A DNA stretch of 33,624 nucleotides from a bacterium (GCA_004172935.1 SDZD01000065.1:1-33624), one strand, 5' to 3'; shown: positions 17,126 through 24,319, counted from the stretch's first letter. Notes: generated by a model from the letters alone, not told the origin. Numbers and translations are program-made.

Positions 17126-17718
17126 TTAATTAGCTCCTGAATTTCGTTTCCCAGTGCTTGGTAGTCCTGCCATGCGAGTACGCCACGAGGGTCGTCTAGG
17201 TCGCGTACTACTTGGCTGGCGCTTGCGGCTTTGGTGAAAACCACCGAGCGGCGAATCATAGTGTTGAAGACGGGAAAGCCTAGCTCCTGCAATTCCTTCT
17301 GGGCCAGCTCGCCATCCTTCATGGGGCGCGGTGGAACAATGGAAACCAGCGTCCGGTAATGGGCTTCTCCAAGTGCTTGGATAGTAGCGATCATGGGGCG
17401 GATGCTGACGATGTCCGGTGTGGTCGGCAGAATCAGCAAATCGCAGCTGTCCACCATTTCGTTCAAGTCTTCTGAATTAGGGCGAGCCGGTGTGTCGAAG
17501 ATGACGAAGTCGCGGTTCTGCACTGCGCGTGCTACCTGATTGGTGGTTACGACATCGAAGGGCAATTTGCCGTTCTGTCCCCATGCTAGTGCTGTGTGGT
17601 TGGGGTCTCCATCCACCAGCAGGGTGCGGCCCTTTTCAGCGAAGTAAGCCGCCAAGTGAATAGCGGTGGTACTTTTGCCCACGCCTCCCTTGAATCCTGT
17701 GACCGTGATGATTTTCAT
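17122..17718 (-). CDS. parA: ParA-family partition ATPase (small, type Ib)
   Basis: 199 residues from ATG 17718, chosen because MKIITVTGFKGGVGKST is the canonical ParA start; a GAGGGG sequence lies 10 bp upstream. The deviant Walker A KGGVGKST occupies residues 10-17, with the signature Lys at 10. RTLLVDGDPNHTALAW is the A' region and FVIFDTPAR the Walker B region (DTPA). ATP-bound ParA coats the nucleoid and its partner stimulates hydrolysis, moving plasmid copies apart. Lack of an N-terminal helix-turn-helix and the short length mark type Ib (ParF-like), where the partner protein does the autoregulation. It is the first gene of parA-partner-rep, with repeated palindromes upstream at 17734-17828. 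Confidence 0.92.
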   Translation of the reverse strand: MKIITVTGFKGGVGKSTTAIHLAAYFAEKGRTLLVDGDPNHTALAWGQNGKLPFDVVTTNQVARAVQNRDFVIFDTPARPNSEDLNEMVDSCDLLILPTTPDIVSIRPMIATIQALGEAHYRTLVSIVPPRPMKDGELAQKELQELGFPVFNTMIRRSVVFTKAASASQVVRDLDDPRGVLAWQDYQALGNEIQELIK

Positions 17719-17733
17719 GTTGTGCGTGCCCCT

Positions 17734-17828
17734 CTGTATAGCAGTAAATACAGCAAGCTGTAAAGCCATAAAATATTAAAGCTGTATTTATGGCTTGCAG
17801 TAAAGCTGTATTTACTGCTTTCTGTATT
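17734..17828. promoter_or_regulatory. Candidate centromere/operator upstream of parA
   Basis: A dense set of palindromes in 95 bp directly before parA: TACAGC-aa-GCTGTA (17749-17762), GCAGTAAA-gctgta-TTTACTGC (17797-17818), and further CTGTAT copies at 17734, 17782 and 17822. The element GCAGTAAATACAGC occurs at 17741-17754, and its inverse GCTGTATTTACTGC at 17805-17818. Type Ib par loci carry their centromere upstream of parA, bound by the RHH partner, which also represses the promoter. This is the best candidate. Confidence 0.7.
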
Positions 17829-18007
17829 AGGCACCGGTCATGATGAGCAATTGTGCAAGGGCGGCTTGCATGATTCATTCAAGCACTGCCCGCTGATTTG
17901 TGCCCTAATTTGCGAGCGTGGAAGAGGTCGAAGCGGAACTTGTTGCTGAGGGGAGCCAAGTTGTGGAGTAGGGGAGAGGAGTGGTCGCGAATATAACTAA
18001 CTGGTTA

Positions 18008-18457
18008 CTAACGGATGAAGTACGCCTTCACGAGACCAGCGGCTTCGGCGGGTTCGATTTCAGTGCGGTCTTTGGTCACGAACTCTCCTTCTAAGCGATT
18101 TGTCAGAGCTATCCCTACAGCGTCTCCAAAGGCGAGATTACCGCGTCCCCCAACTGGTTTGGGCAACTGACGCCCAGCGACCACTAGGCGGGCTACATCG
18201 CGCCAGAAATCGCCGTCCATATCACTACGTTCAACCAGTCCTGCTTCTTTGAGAAAGGTGATTGCGTCTTCTGCGGCAGTGGCTCCATGTTGGGCTAGAA
18301 TGCCATAGAACGTCTCGCACAGGTTGACCGAGTGAGCGTAGATGAGGATGCCTTCATCTTCCTGTTGGGAAGAAGTGAACAAGGCATCAACAGCAATGCC
18401 CTCCGGTTCTCCTGCGAGGAAGGCAAGCATTGCCGAGGAATCGAGTACCGCGATCAT
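18008..18457 (-). CDS. PIN-domain toxin (VapC-like)
   Basis: 149 residues with the PIN ribonuclease fold. The acidic metal-binding residues are in place: Asp6 (MIAVLDSSAML), Glu48 (NLCETFYG), Asp112 (LAFGDAVGIAL) and Asp130 (FVTKDRTE). VapC toxins cut specific RNAs, often tRNA, when freed from the antitoxin. The start overlaps the stop of the upstream antitoxin-like gene by 4 bp, the standard antitoxin-first vapBC order. Placed next to parA and the initiator, it probably stabilises the plasmid. The N-terminal variant LDSSAML and length fit chromosomal and plasmid VapC alike. Confidence 0.88.
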   Translation of the reverse strand: MIAVLDSSAMLAFLAGEPEGIAVDALFTSSQQEDEGILIYAHSVNLCETFYGILAQHGATAAEDAITFLKEAGLVERSDMDGDFWRDVARLVVAGRQLPKPVGGRGNLAFGDAVGIALTNRLEGEFVTKDRTEIEPAEAAGLVKAYFIR

Positions 18458-18783
18458 GAATCCAGCTTCCGAACGCTGAAGCTGCGCGCTTCGTCTTTCT
18501 CTCGCTCGCGCTGTGCCTCGGCGTGTTTTTCCGCGAGGAAATCATCGCTCGAAATGCGCCCTTTAAGAAAACCAAATCCGCGATTATGTGAAACGTGTTC
18601 GGTGGTTACAACTGGCGTCCCTAGTCGTTCTGAGCGTCCCTCACGTTGAAGCAATGACACGACGGGCGAAAGATGAGCCACGATGATTTGCGCCGCGTAA
18701 TCGACGGGCATTTGGTGTGTTGCCTGGGCGACTTCCTGGAGCGCGTTCTCGATTTCGGGTGGTAGGTCTAAAGTGATGCTCAT
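18454..18783 (-). CDS. Antitoxin of the PIN-domain toxin (VapB-like)
   Basis: 109 residues from ATG 18783, chosen because AGAAGGA lies at good spacing and the sequence upstream is not coding-like. MSITLDLPPEIENALQEVAQ is a ribbon-helix-helix-type N-terminus: one strand, then an amphipathic helix. The charged tail (FLAEKHAEAQREREKDEARS) would wrap the toxin active site. The 4-bp overlap with the PIN gene supports translational coupling. It is longer than typical VapB (70-90), so the middle (PVVSLLQREGRSERLGTPVV) may be an extra segment. I assign the role by position plus fold pattern. Confidence 0.75.
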   Translation of the reverse strand: MSITLDLPPEIENALQEVAQATHQMPVDYAAQIIVAHLSPVVSLLQREGRSERLGTPVVTTEHVSHNRGFGFLKGRISSDDFLAEKHAEAQREREKDEARSFSVRKLDS

Positions 18784-18883
18784 GGTAGTCCTTCTATTCC
18801 ATTGTATGGTGCTTTGTAGACGTATGTCTGTCGATAACCGTTGCGTGCTATAGAAATAGCCAGGTTTCCTTTTAGAGACAGAG

Positions 18884-18893
18884 TAGGGGAGTG
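18884..18893 (+). repeat. TAGGGGAGTG box
   Basis: One of three exact copies (others at 16623-16632 minus and 19091-19100 plus). It directly abuts the T-run of the minus-strand terminator at 18894-18933. Confidence 0.45.
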
Positions 18894-18933
18894 AAAAAAC
18901 GGACAACCGGAGCACAATGAAGTGCCCCGGTTG
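18894..18933 (-). terminator. Minus-strand intrinsic terminator with no gene before it
   Basis: Read on the minus strand: CAACCGG-c... stem with GCAC/GTGC continuation (18904-18933, 11 paired bases with one mismatch and a 6-nt loop), then GTCCG and TTTTTT (to 18894). It is a good intrinsic terminator about 110 bp upstream of the antitoxin start. No minus-strand protein gene lies behind it, so it may end an untranslated transcript from the 19000-19120 region or act as an attenuator in the vapBC leader. Confidence 0.65.
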
Positions 18934-19127
18934 CCTCTCCCCCCTCAACAATACGTAGAAATCGGGTGTTGGGGCTATAGTAAGGGCTAAGCCGCGCCAA
19001 CTCGTTGCTGAAGGTGAAAACCAGTGTAAAAAATTTTACATGTCGGTGAGCGTTTGAAATTGTCAGCGATAGTGGCACAGGAAGATAGGGTAGGGGAGTG
19101 CTTATTGGGCTGTGTATGCTGAGTGAT
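18934..19127. other. Regulatory-looking intergenic DNA
   Basis: Contains the perfect inverted repeat TGTAAAA-aa-TTTTACA (19025-19040), a typical repressor-site shape, and the third TAGGGGAGTG box (19091-19100), 28 bp before the next start codon. No coding sequence is seen. Confidence 0.45.
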
Positions 19128-19457
19128 ATGGCTGACCAGCTCGATTTGTTCTCACCGAGATTGGCACCCACTAAGTGGCGTCGGCCTTCTGCCGCTACCT
19201 TTTTCATCGTTGAGTCCAAAGAACCAGGTGATTTCGAAATACGCTGTGTGACCAGTGATGAGAAGCACGCCAATCAGACACCCACTTACATCGCGGGGAG
19301 GTTAGTAGCCGAGATAGGGCGCTTTTATCAGTCCCTGCACTAGAAGGGCGGTGCTCCTACCAAATCGCCTTTATATGGCTCTCTGGAAGAAGCGAAGGCG
19401 GCTTGTGAGGTCTACAGGCATGTCGGGGTATTTCCCGAAGATGCGGGGAATCTATAG
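19128..19457 (+). pseudogene. Small gene split by an in-frame amber codon
   Basis: ATG 19128 opens MADQLDLFSPRLAPTKWRRP and runs 71 residues to ...GRLVAEIGRFYQSLH, then TAG (19341-19343). The same frame continues at once as KGGAPTKSPLYGSLEEAKAA and CEVYRHVGVFPEDAGNL to a TAG at 19455-19457. The sense of the continuation (SPLYGSLEEAKAACEVY is good protein sequence) indicates one 109-codon gene interrupted by a single nonsense codon, most simply CAG or TGG changed to TAG. I do not recognise a family; small size and an N-terminal helix after a disordered start are all that can be said. Readthrough is possible but unproven. Confidence 0.55.
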
Positions 19458-19683
19458 TCCCGGCTATATAAACACCTTTAGGAAGCTCATCAGGGCTATG
19501 CGAGCTTTTGCTTAGCTAACAATGCTGGCTCAATTTCTCTTTTTGTTAAACCTTTAACATTAAAGTTGTGCATAAGAGATACAAAATGGAAATAAAGTCA
19601 AGTTGCTGACGGCATGTTTCTTAACCTAAAAATATCTCAGAAACGGGTTATTTTGTGTTCGCTGAAGTGGCAAAATATGGCTG

Positions 19684-19730
19684 CCGTGCCCCTCAGGGGA
19701 CATGGTTATTTGGGTTCCCTGTGAAGGGAG
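19684..19730 (+). promoter_or_regulatory. Two-hairpin leader before the surface protein gene
   Basis: Two adjacent hairpins lie in the untranslated leader: CCGTGCCCC-tca-GGGGACATGG (19684-19705) and TCCCT-gtga-AGGGA (19716-19729). The second covers the only purine-rich ribosome-binding candidate (GAAGGGAG) upstream of ATG 19744. I compared the region with the c-di-GMP (GEMM) and cobalamin riboswitch consensus as I remember them and saw no match. Confidence 0.45.
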
Positions 19731-19743
19731 TCAAAAACACATT

Positions 19744-21768
19744 ATGCAGCACATGCAACAAAATCCACCCCGGACTGCAGACCTATCTGCAGCCACCCCT
19801 CGCCAGCTGTTGTCCAAATCGCTGGTCTCCACCGCCGCACGTGGCGGTCTTTTATTGGTCGGCTTACTTGGTATTCAGATTTCCTCTCATGCGGATGCCC
19901 TGACCACTTATAACATCGTCGCCGATTACATCGACAATACGAACAGTAGCGGCGCGACGAGCCTCGTCAGTGCCAACACTTGCAGCGTTGCAAGCGTTGG
20001 AGCTTTCGCTGGTTCCACCAGAGCGGATATTCAAATCTCCGCCTGGAGTTCTCCTTCTTCTGGCTCCACTATTTTTGGAGGCATACAAACCTCCACTGGT
20101 TTTCAATCGGTCGGTTCTACCGGGACTTTGGCTACCACAGAAGCTGGCTATAGTCGTACCATCACGTATGGTAATCCAGCATCCACGACAGTCGGCATTT
20201 ACACAAATACCCTCCCTTTTGGTGGCTCATCGAACACGTCCTTCAAATACCGCAACTATCGTGTGCGATTTTTGAATAGTGGCGGCGGTCAAGTCACTTC
20301 CTCTTATCCGAGCCAACTCGTCTACACCAATGTCGCTAACAACGGCACCTACGCGGCTCTGCCAAGTGCCACCGACCCTACCACTAATACGACCTTCACA
20401 GGTTTTCAGGGCACTGCCACGCCCGTTAATCCCACCAGCTTTCCAGTAGCCAAGGTGTATCTCTCGCTGCAGCAACCCAACGGATCGTTTTGGGGCGGTC
20501 CTTCTATCGGTTGGAGTGACAAAAGGATCAACCACGAGGCAACTCGCTCTGTTATCAATTCCTCGTCACAACAAATCCGCTGGACCAAAATCGGTAATGG
20601 CTTCTGGCCAAGCGGCTCAAACCTGCCCTCAGGCCAGTACACCTTGAGCACGATGGCGCGCTGCAACACGCAGGGGGGCGGTGGCACCTCCGGCCCTGGT
20701 TTGCTCAACACCATCCAATTCAATGTTGGTGCAACTCCAACTCCTACGCCCGCAGCACCGATAGTTCAAATGTATGCTCCACAGACAGCTGTGGATTTAA
20801 GCACTGGTTACACCTCACCTGTCGATTCAACGCGAGTATTTACTGGCAACTATGTCGACTATACCGGCTATACCAATATCAACGAAGCGTTCATCTTGGT
20901 TCGCCTTAACGCAGAGGCTCTTGCTACAGGTAAAGTGGGTTATGGTGATGCTCTGCATTTCCGCTATGTTCGTGGTACCAATAGGCTCTATATCGTCTCT
21001 ACCGATGGCACCTCGTGGCTTGGTGGGCACTTAGCCGCTTCAGACAACTTGTTGCTTAATGGGGGAAGCGCAGGATTTCTACGTTGCTTGAATACGACCA
21101 CAACTCCAGCCTTCGGAGGTAACAACAACATTCTCCAGATCAACTGGGCGATGGAGCCATTCAGTGGTTATACAGGGGCTAAATACATCCGCATGGGCCT
21201 CATCAGTAGTACAGGAGCCGTTGTTACAATTAACGATGCTAGAAAAGATGGGCGTTGGAACATTGCGCCCGCTTCTGCCTTCTCATCCAGTCCGTCAGCT
21301 TCTAAGAAATATAACCCGTCGTTCAATCAGGCCAGCTTCATTCCTGGCAGTTCGAAAACGTCCCCCTGGTTGAAATCACTATTGTTGACTCCCTCTTTTG
21401 CTGGGGAAGCAACGCTTATTGATACTGCTACCCAATCACTTGTTCACACAAGTGAGGACTTACCTGTTGCCTTTGTGACTGGAGGTAAATTCAATTCGGT
21501 GACCAGGCAATTTGAATTGAGCTTCAATGCTGAACTCGATAGCGAAGTTGCTTCTGTGCTCAATCGCTACAGCGCAACCATTGATGGCAAGACTGTCACG
21601 ATCTCAACTGTCACAGTTGAAGGTACCCATGCCACTTTGACCCTTGCAGGCACTGCAAAAGCGACCAAAAACGTGGAAGTCACCTTTAATGCTCTTAAGA
21701 GCAACGACGGCGACACGATTCCCAACAGCAGCGTCCTCGTCGATATCCCTGCAGCGAACGTAAAGTAA
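19744..21768 (+). CDS. Exported surface-type protein, Ser/Thr-rich, Ig-like C-terminus
   Basis: 674 residues from ATG 19744 (an ATG 42 bp earlier is possible). The N-terminus has a long polar stretch (MQHMQQNPPRTADLSAATPR) then a hydrophobic core (GGLLLVGLLGIQISSHADA), a Sec signal of the long type also seen in the FN3 protein. The mature part is Ser/Thr/Gly-rich beta sequence; a short TPTPTPAAP linker near residue 350 splits it into two halves. The last 120 residues (QFELSFNAELDSEVASVLNR ... TVTISTVTVEGTHATLTLAG) fit an SbsA-type or similar bacterial Ig-like domain. Single gene between a two-hairpin leader and a strong terminator, so independently regulated. Function unknown; cell-surface or envelope structure is likely. 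Confidence 0.7.
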   Translation: MQHMQQNPPRTADLSAATPRQLLSKSLVSTAARGGLLLVGLLGIQISSHADALTTYNIVADYIDNTNSSGATSLVSANTCSVASVGAFAGSTRADIQISAWSSPSSGSTIFGGIQTSTGFQSVGSTGTLATTEAGYSRTITYGNPASTTVGIYTNTLPFGGSSNTSFKYRNYRVRFLNSGGGQVTSSYPSQLVYTNVANNGTYAALPSATDPTTNTTFTGFQGTATPVNPTSFPVAKVYLSLQQPNGSFWGGPSIGWSDKRINHEATRSVINSSSQQIRWTKIGNGFWPSGSNLPSGQYTLSTMARCNTQGGGGTSGPGLLNTIQFNVGATPTPTPAAPIVQMYAPQTAVDLSTGYTSPVDSTRVFTGNYVDYTGYTNINEAFILVRLNAEALATGKVGYGDALHFRYVRGTNRLYIVSTDGTSWLGGHLAASDNLLLNGGSAGFLRCLNTTTTPAFGGNNNILQINWAMEPFSGYTGAKYIRMGLISSTGAVVTINDARKDGRWNIAPASAFSSSPSASKKYNPSFNQASFIPGSSKTSPWLKSLLLTPSFAGEATLIDTATQSLVHTSEDLPVAFVTGGKFNSVTRQFELSFNAELDSEVASVLNRYSATIDGKTVTISTVTVEGTHATLTLAGTAKATKNVEVTFNALKSNDGDTIPNSSVLVDIPAANVK

Positions 21769-21794
21769 CTCTTCGTTCGTAAATAGTTTGCTTC

Positions 21795-21827
21795 AAAAGC
21801 CACGGTCTCTAGGAGACCGTGGCTTTT
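21795..21827. terminator. Strong bidirectional terminator
   Basis: Perfect 15-bp stem AAAAGCCACGGTCTC (21795-21809) and GAGACCGTGGCTTTT (21813-21827) with a 3-nt loop. It stands between the surface-protein gene (+) and the convergent gene ending at 21868 (-), so it serves both. Confidence 0.92.
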
Positions 21828-21867
21828 GCGGATTCTTATCGCGCTAATTCTCTCGCCTGGCTAATTC

Positions 21868-22431
21868 TTAACCCGCTGCACCTAAAGCACCGCCCATAGC
21901 ACCCCCACGGGAAGCGGCATCTTGGACTGCAAACATATTGAGATACCAGCTCAGGCACACCAGCAGTGATAGTTCAGGTAGTGTCTGGGCAGCGGAGTCG
22001 ATACGCACGATGCCCTTATGCTTGTCAGCCATTCCTTCGCTGCGTCCACTCACTAGGAATCGACCAGTGGGGGTAGTAAAACCTGATTCCAGATTCCCAC
22101 CCTTGCCGATGTTTAAAAACAGTGGATATTGAGTACCATTGGTCAATTCGAGAATTCGCGCAGGAATCTTGCCCATCGGTACTGCCCACGGCATGGTTGC
22201 GACGATGGTTCCCGACTGGGCCTCGCGAACCATGATGCGAGTCTTCCACATGCCCTCGCTTTTCATCGTCCATTGACCATCCTGTGCCTCGGCCTCACCT
22301 TTGGTGTTAATCATGGCCTTGCTCATCCGGGCCAGTACCTCGTCGCCAAGGCGAAGTTCAAATTGGGGTTGGAGAGGTTTAATGCGCTCCCAAACTAAAT
22401 TCTCGTTCCAACAATCCTGTAAGCGCTTCAT
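21868..22431 (-). CDS. Unknown protein, possibly LURP-one/scramblase-like fold
   Basis: 187 residues. Short strands alternate with turns (QFELRLGDEVLARMSKAMIN ... DGQWTMKSEGMWKTRIMVRE ... QYPLFLNIGKGGNLESGFTT), resembling the beta-barrel of LURP-one-related/tubby C-terminal-like proteins, where a barrel surrounds a hydrophobic helix. Consistent with that, a hydrophobic helix (LPELSLLVCLSWYLNMFAVQ) follows near residues 150-170, then a Gly/Ala-rich tail (GGAMGGALGAAG). No sequence motif proves this. No signal peptide. It is convergent with the surface-protein gene across a shared terminator. No Shine-Dalgarno is visible. Confidence 0.6.
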   Translation of the reverse strand: MKRLQDCWNENLVWERIKPLQPQFELRLGDEVLARMSKAMINTKGEAEAQDGQWTMKSEGMWKTRIMVREAQSGTIVATMPWAVPMGKIPARILELTNGTQYPLFLNIGKGGNLESGFTTPTGRFLVSGRSEGMADKHKGIVRIDSAAQTLPELSLLVCLSWYLNMFAVQDAASRGGAMGGALGAAG

Positions 22432-22838
22432 GGGCGCACTTGTTTAACATTTCCTCAAACTCCCGTCACCGTAATGCGCATCAGCATTTGGGGGATTTTT
22501 GAGGGCCGCAGTGGGGGGAGGGCAGTTTTGTCGGCCCCCTAGAGTTTGCTTTTATAGAAAAATCGCGTGCTGGGGTTTCTTTGAAAGTGCTATCATCATT
22601 TCAGAAATATTGCAGAACGTTTGCATTTTTAACAGTGAAAAGGGATATGAGTTATCAATGATTGCACATAGATATTTGATTTGTAGCCACAACCACTCAT
22701 TTTTATGATATGAGTATGGCGTAGTAAGCCAATTTGAACATGCTGTAGGTTACTGTGTCGGGTTACATAAGTTTATATGGCGCAATATTAGTAATATGGT
22801 AGATGAAATAATGAATGTAGAATAGAAAAATATTCTAC
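22432..22838. other. AT-rich intergenic region
   Basis: About 400 bases between divergent genes (22431 minus, 22839 plus), AT-rich on the right. It should hold both promoters. The 69-codon frame at 22499-22708 has no ribosome site or motif and I do not call it. The notable element is the palindrome at 22815-22840. Confidence 0.5.
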
Positions 22839-22840
22839 AT
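22815..22840 (+). promoter_or_regulatory. Palindrome reaching into the start codon
   Basis: ATGTAGAATA (22815-22824) and TATTCTACAT (22831-22840) form a perfect 10-bp stem with a 6-nt loop (gaaaaa). The right arm includes the A and T of the ATG at 22839. As DNA it is an operator; as RNA it would bury the start codon. No Shine-Dalgarno is present. Confidence 0.65.
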
Positions 22841-23834
22841 GACACCCGAACAACACTTTTTCAGAGTCCCGTTGCCCGATTCTGAAAGTTTGCGAGAGAC
22901 TTTTTTATCTGAATTCCAAGCTGATTTTCATGCACGTTGGGAAGAGATACAGGAAATCATTGCCATGCACGAGGCAGAGATACGCAAATTGTGTTCTGTG
23001 AGCATATCTCATTTTCGCTCCCCCGCTTTCTCGGAGCAGCGTGAATTACTGGGACTTCGTAATTGGGAACTTAATGTCGCAAAGCAGTGGATTGGGGAGA
23101 ATGAAGGCTTAGTGCCGCACGTTTTGAATGTCGATTTCGCCCAAATAGACGCGAATCAACCTCATGTATTCGCTGCTATTGAGGGATTTGTGGCTCGTCG
23201 CAAGTCAGTTTTAGGGAACTACTATGACATGATTAGCGAGTGGGGACGAGCACGTGACACTTCTTCAACTCTGGTCAAAGAAGAAGCTTCATCTATGAAC
23301 AGTGGGCCTGAAAAGCTAGAAGTTTCGTTAAACCCAGAAATAGAACTGGCTAATTGCGATAATAATCAAGTTAAGCCAGTCGAACTCACAGTTTTGGAGC
23401 GCCGTGTTCTTAATGTGTTAGCTCAGCTCCCTGACGGATATGCCAAGCACTACATTACTCTGTTGGCTGGCTATGATGCCACTGGTTTTGAACTACAACC
23501 CACCTTAGAACGCTTAGAAGAACTGGGATACATTAACGAGCACTTCGGACTCTACTCTGCCACCGAATTGGGACGAACCGCTAATGGCAACCCAATACCT
23601 TTGCTTGAAGGAAAAGCCTTGAGAAATTGCTGGAGACGCCATTTGAACAAGTGCGAGGCAAGTATTTTGGATGTTCTGGCAAAGAATAGGAGAAGATTTC
23701 TCTCACGCCGGCAAGTGGCCGAATTAGCAGGCTACTCGCATAGAACTGGCTCGTTTGGTGCGGCCCTTGGAAAATTACGTGATTTGGGATTGATCACAGA
23801 ACTATGTCTAAATCGGCACTTAGAGAATTTATGA
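22839..23834 (+). CDS. Unknown protein with two C-terminal winged-helix-like domains
   Basis: 331 residues. The N-terminal 150 are helical and charged (LRETFLSEFQADFHARWEEI ... GLRNWELNVAKQWIGENEGL). A linker of about 35 residues follows. The C-terminal half looks like two winged helices: LTVLERRVLNVLAQLPDGYA ... LERLEELGYINEHFGLYSAT, and ASILDVLAKNRRRFLSRRQV ... SFGAALGKLRDLGLITE, the second with the clear helix-turn-helix AELAGYSHRTGSFGAALGKL. This pattern occurs in DNA-binding tails of mobile-element proteins. The start codon is inside a palindrome, so autoregulation is plausible. Its stop overlaps a possible small gene by 4 bp. I cannot name a family. Confidence 0.65.
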   Translation: MTPEQHFFRVPLPDSESLRETFLSEFQADFHARWEEIQEIIAMHEAEIRKLCSVSISHFRSPAFSEQRELLGLRNWELNVAKQWIGENEGLVPHVLNVDFAQIDANQPHVFAAIEGFVARRKSVLGNYYDMISEWGRARDTSSTLVKEEASSMNSGPEKLEVSLNPEIELANCDNNQVKPVELTVLERRVLNVLAQLPDGYAKHYITLLAGYDATGFELQPTLERLEELGYINEHFGLYSATELGRTANGNPIPLLEGKALRNCWRRHLNKCEASILDVLAKNRRRFLSRRQVAELAGYSHRTGSFGAALGKLRDLGLITELCLNRHLENL

Positions 23835-23968
23835 CACTGTCAGTCCTTTGCATCGGCGGCTTGTTACTATATCAAGTGCATAAGGGAATAGCTATTTCCT
23901 CCATCGCCACTTTATTCAGTGTGCTCAATAGGCAAACAGAGTCATGGTTAGAAACTTTGTGCTCTTAG
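23831..23968 (+). CDS. Possible 45-residue membrane protein, coupled to the gene before
   Basis: ATG 23831 overlaps the upstream stop in an ATGA. The frame encodes MTLSVLCIGGLLLYQVHKGI, then AISSIATLFSVLNRQTESWL and ETLCS before TAG at 23966-23968. The first 14 residues and a second stretch are hydrophobic, so a small membrane protein with one or two short spans is possible. It overlaps the convergent XRE-type gene end by 4 bp. Support is the coupling and composition only; it could be chance. Confidence 0.35.
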   Translation: MTLSVLCIGGLLLYQVHKGIAISSIATLFSVLNRQTESWLETLCS

Positions 23969-24234
23969 TCTGGTGAGCGTGGCAAAATACCATACTTCCT
24001 AGCGAGTGCGTCGAGCGTTCGCAGCGCTCCTTTATTAGTAGGTAAGACTCCCCCTCCCTCAAATCTTTTGACTGACCGCACACTGACTCCCAATCGGTCG
24101 GCAAATTCAAGTTGTGTATCACCAGTGGCCTGACGCACCGTTAAGACAAAATTACTTTTTCCTTCATCCACTTGATAGAGTTTACCACACAAGGTGCCAA
24201 ATTGCCCTTGCAAAAGGTGCCAAATGTCCCTCAT
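23965..24234 (-). CDS. XRE-family helix-turn-helix regulator
   Basis: 89 residues. FVLTVRQATGDTQLEFADRL then GVSVRSVKRFEGGGVLPTNK is a Cro/C1-type helix-turn-helix (Q-L-E-F-A-D-R-L-G-V-S as helix 2 and turn, S-V-R-S-V-K-R-F-E as the recognition helix). The end (LRTLDALARKYGI) is the usual closing helix. The first 28 residues are not typical, and their DNA contains a 12-bp direct repeat (24191-24202 and 24214-24225), so translation may start further in and the repeats may be operators. It is divergent from the gene at 24320, with a hairpin between them; control of that gene and itself is a fair inference. Confidence 0.75.
   Translation of the reverse strand: MRDIWHLLQGQFGTLCGKLYQVDEGKSNFVLTVRQATGDTQLEFADRLGVSVRSVKRFEGGGVLPTNKGALRTLDALARKYGILPRSPD
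24191..24225. repeat. 12-bp direct repeat at the XRE gene start
   Basis: AAGGTGCCAAAT at 24191-24202 and 24214-24225 (period 23 bp). On the minus strand this is ATTTGGCACCTT, read near the 5' end of the regulator gene: probable binding sites or a repeat within the leader. Confidence 0.5.
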
Positions 24235-24254
24235 AATATATTTGGTTAATAATC

Positions 24255-24287
24255 GGAGTCCAAGATGCTACTAATACCTTGGACTCC
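24255..24287. promoter_or_regulatory. Inverted repeat between divergent genes
   Basis: Perfect 10-bp arms GGAGTCCAAG (24255-24264) and CTTGGACTCC (24278-24287) with a 13-nt spacer, between the XRE-type gene (-) and the gene at 24320 (+). No T-run, so an operator or leader hairpin is more likely than a terminator. A second small hairpin, CGGCG-ttggaac-CGCCG, follows at 24296-24312. Confidence 0.6.
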
Positions 24288-24319
24288 TAGCAAGACGGCG
24301 TTGGAACCGCCGAAATGCC

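Noticed and set aside
18872..19273. A 133-codon minus-strand frame
   Set aside because: It crosses a strong terminator hairpin and an operator-like palindrome, has no ribosome site and no protein-like pattern.
19540..19740. Possible c-di-GMP or cobalamin riboswitch before the surface-protein gene
   Set aside because: Two hairpins are present but none of the conserved core sequences I know for these classes.
22499..22708. A 69-codon plus-strand frame in the AT-rich intergenic region
   Set aside because: No ribosome binding site, no motif, biased composition; more likely promoter DNA.
24205..24232. Sigma-54-like TGGCAC...TTGCA sequence on the minus strand
   Set aside because: The spacing between GG and GC is 8 instead of 10 bases, so it does not fit the -24/-12 rule; the TGGCACC is part of a direct repeat.
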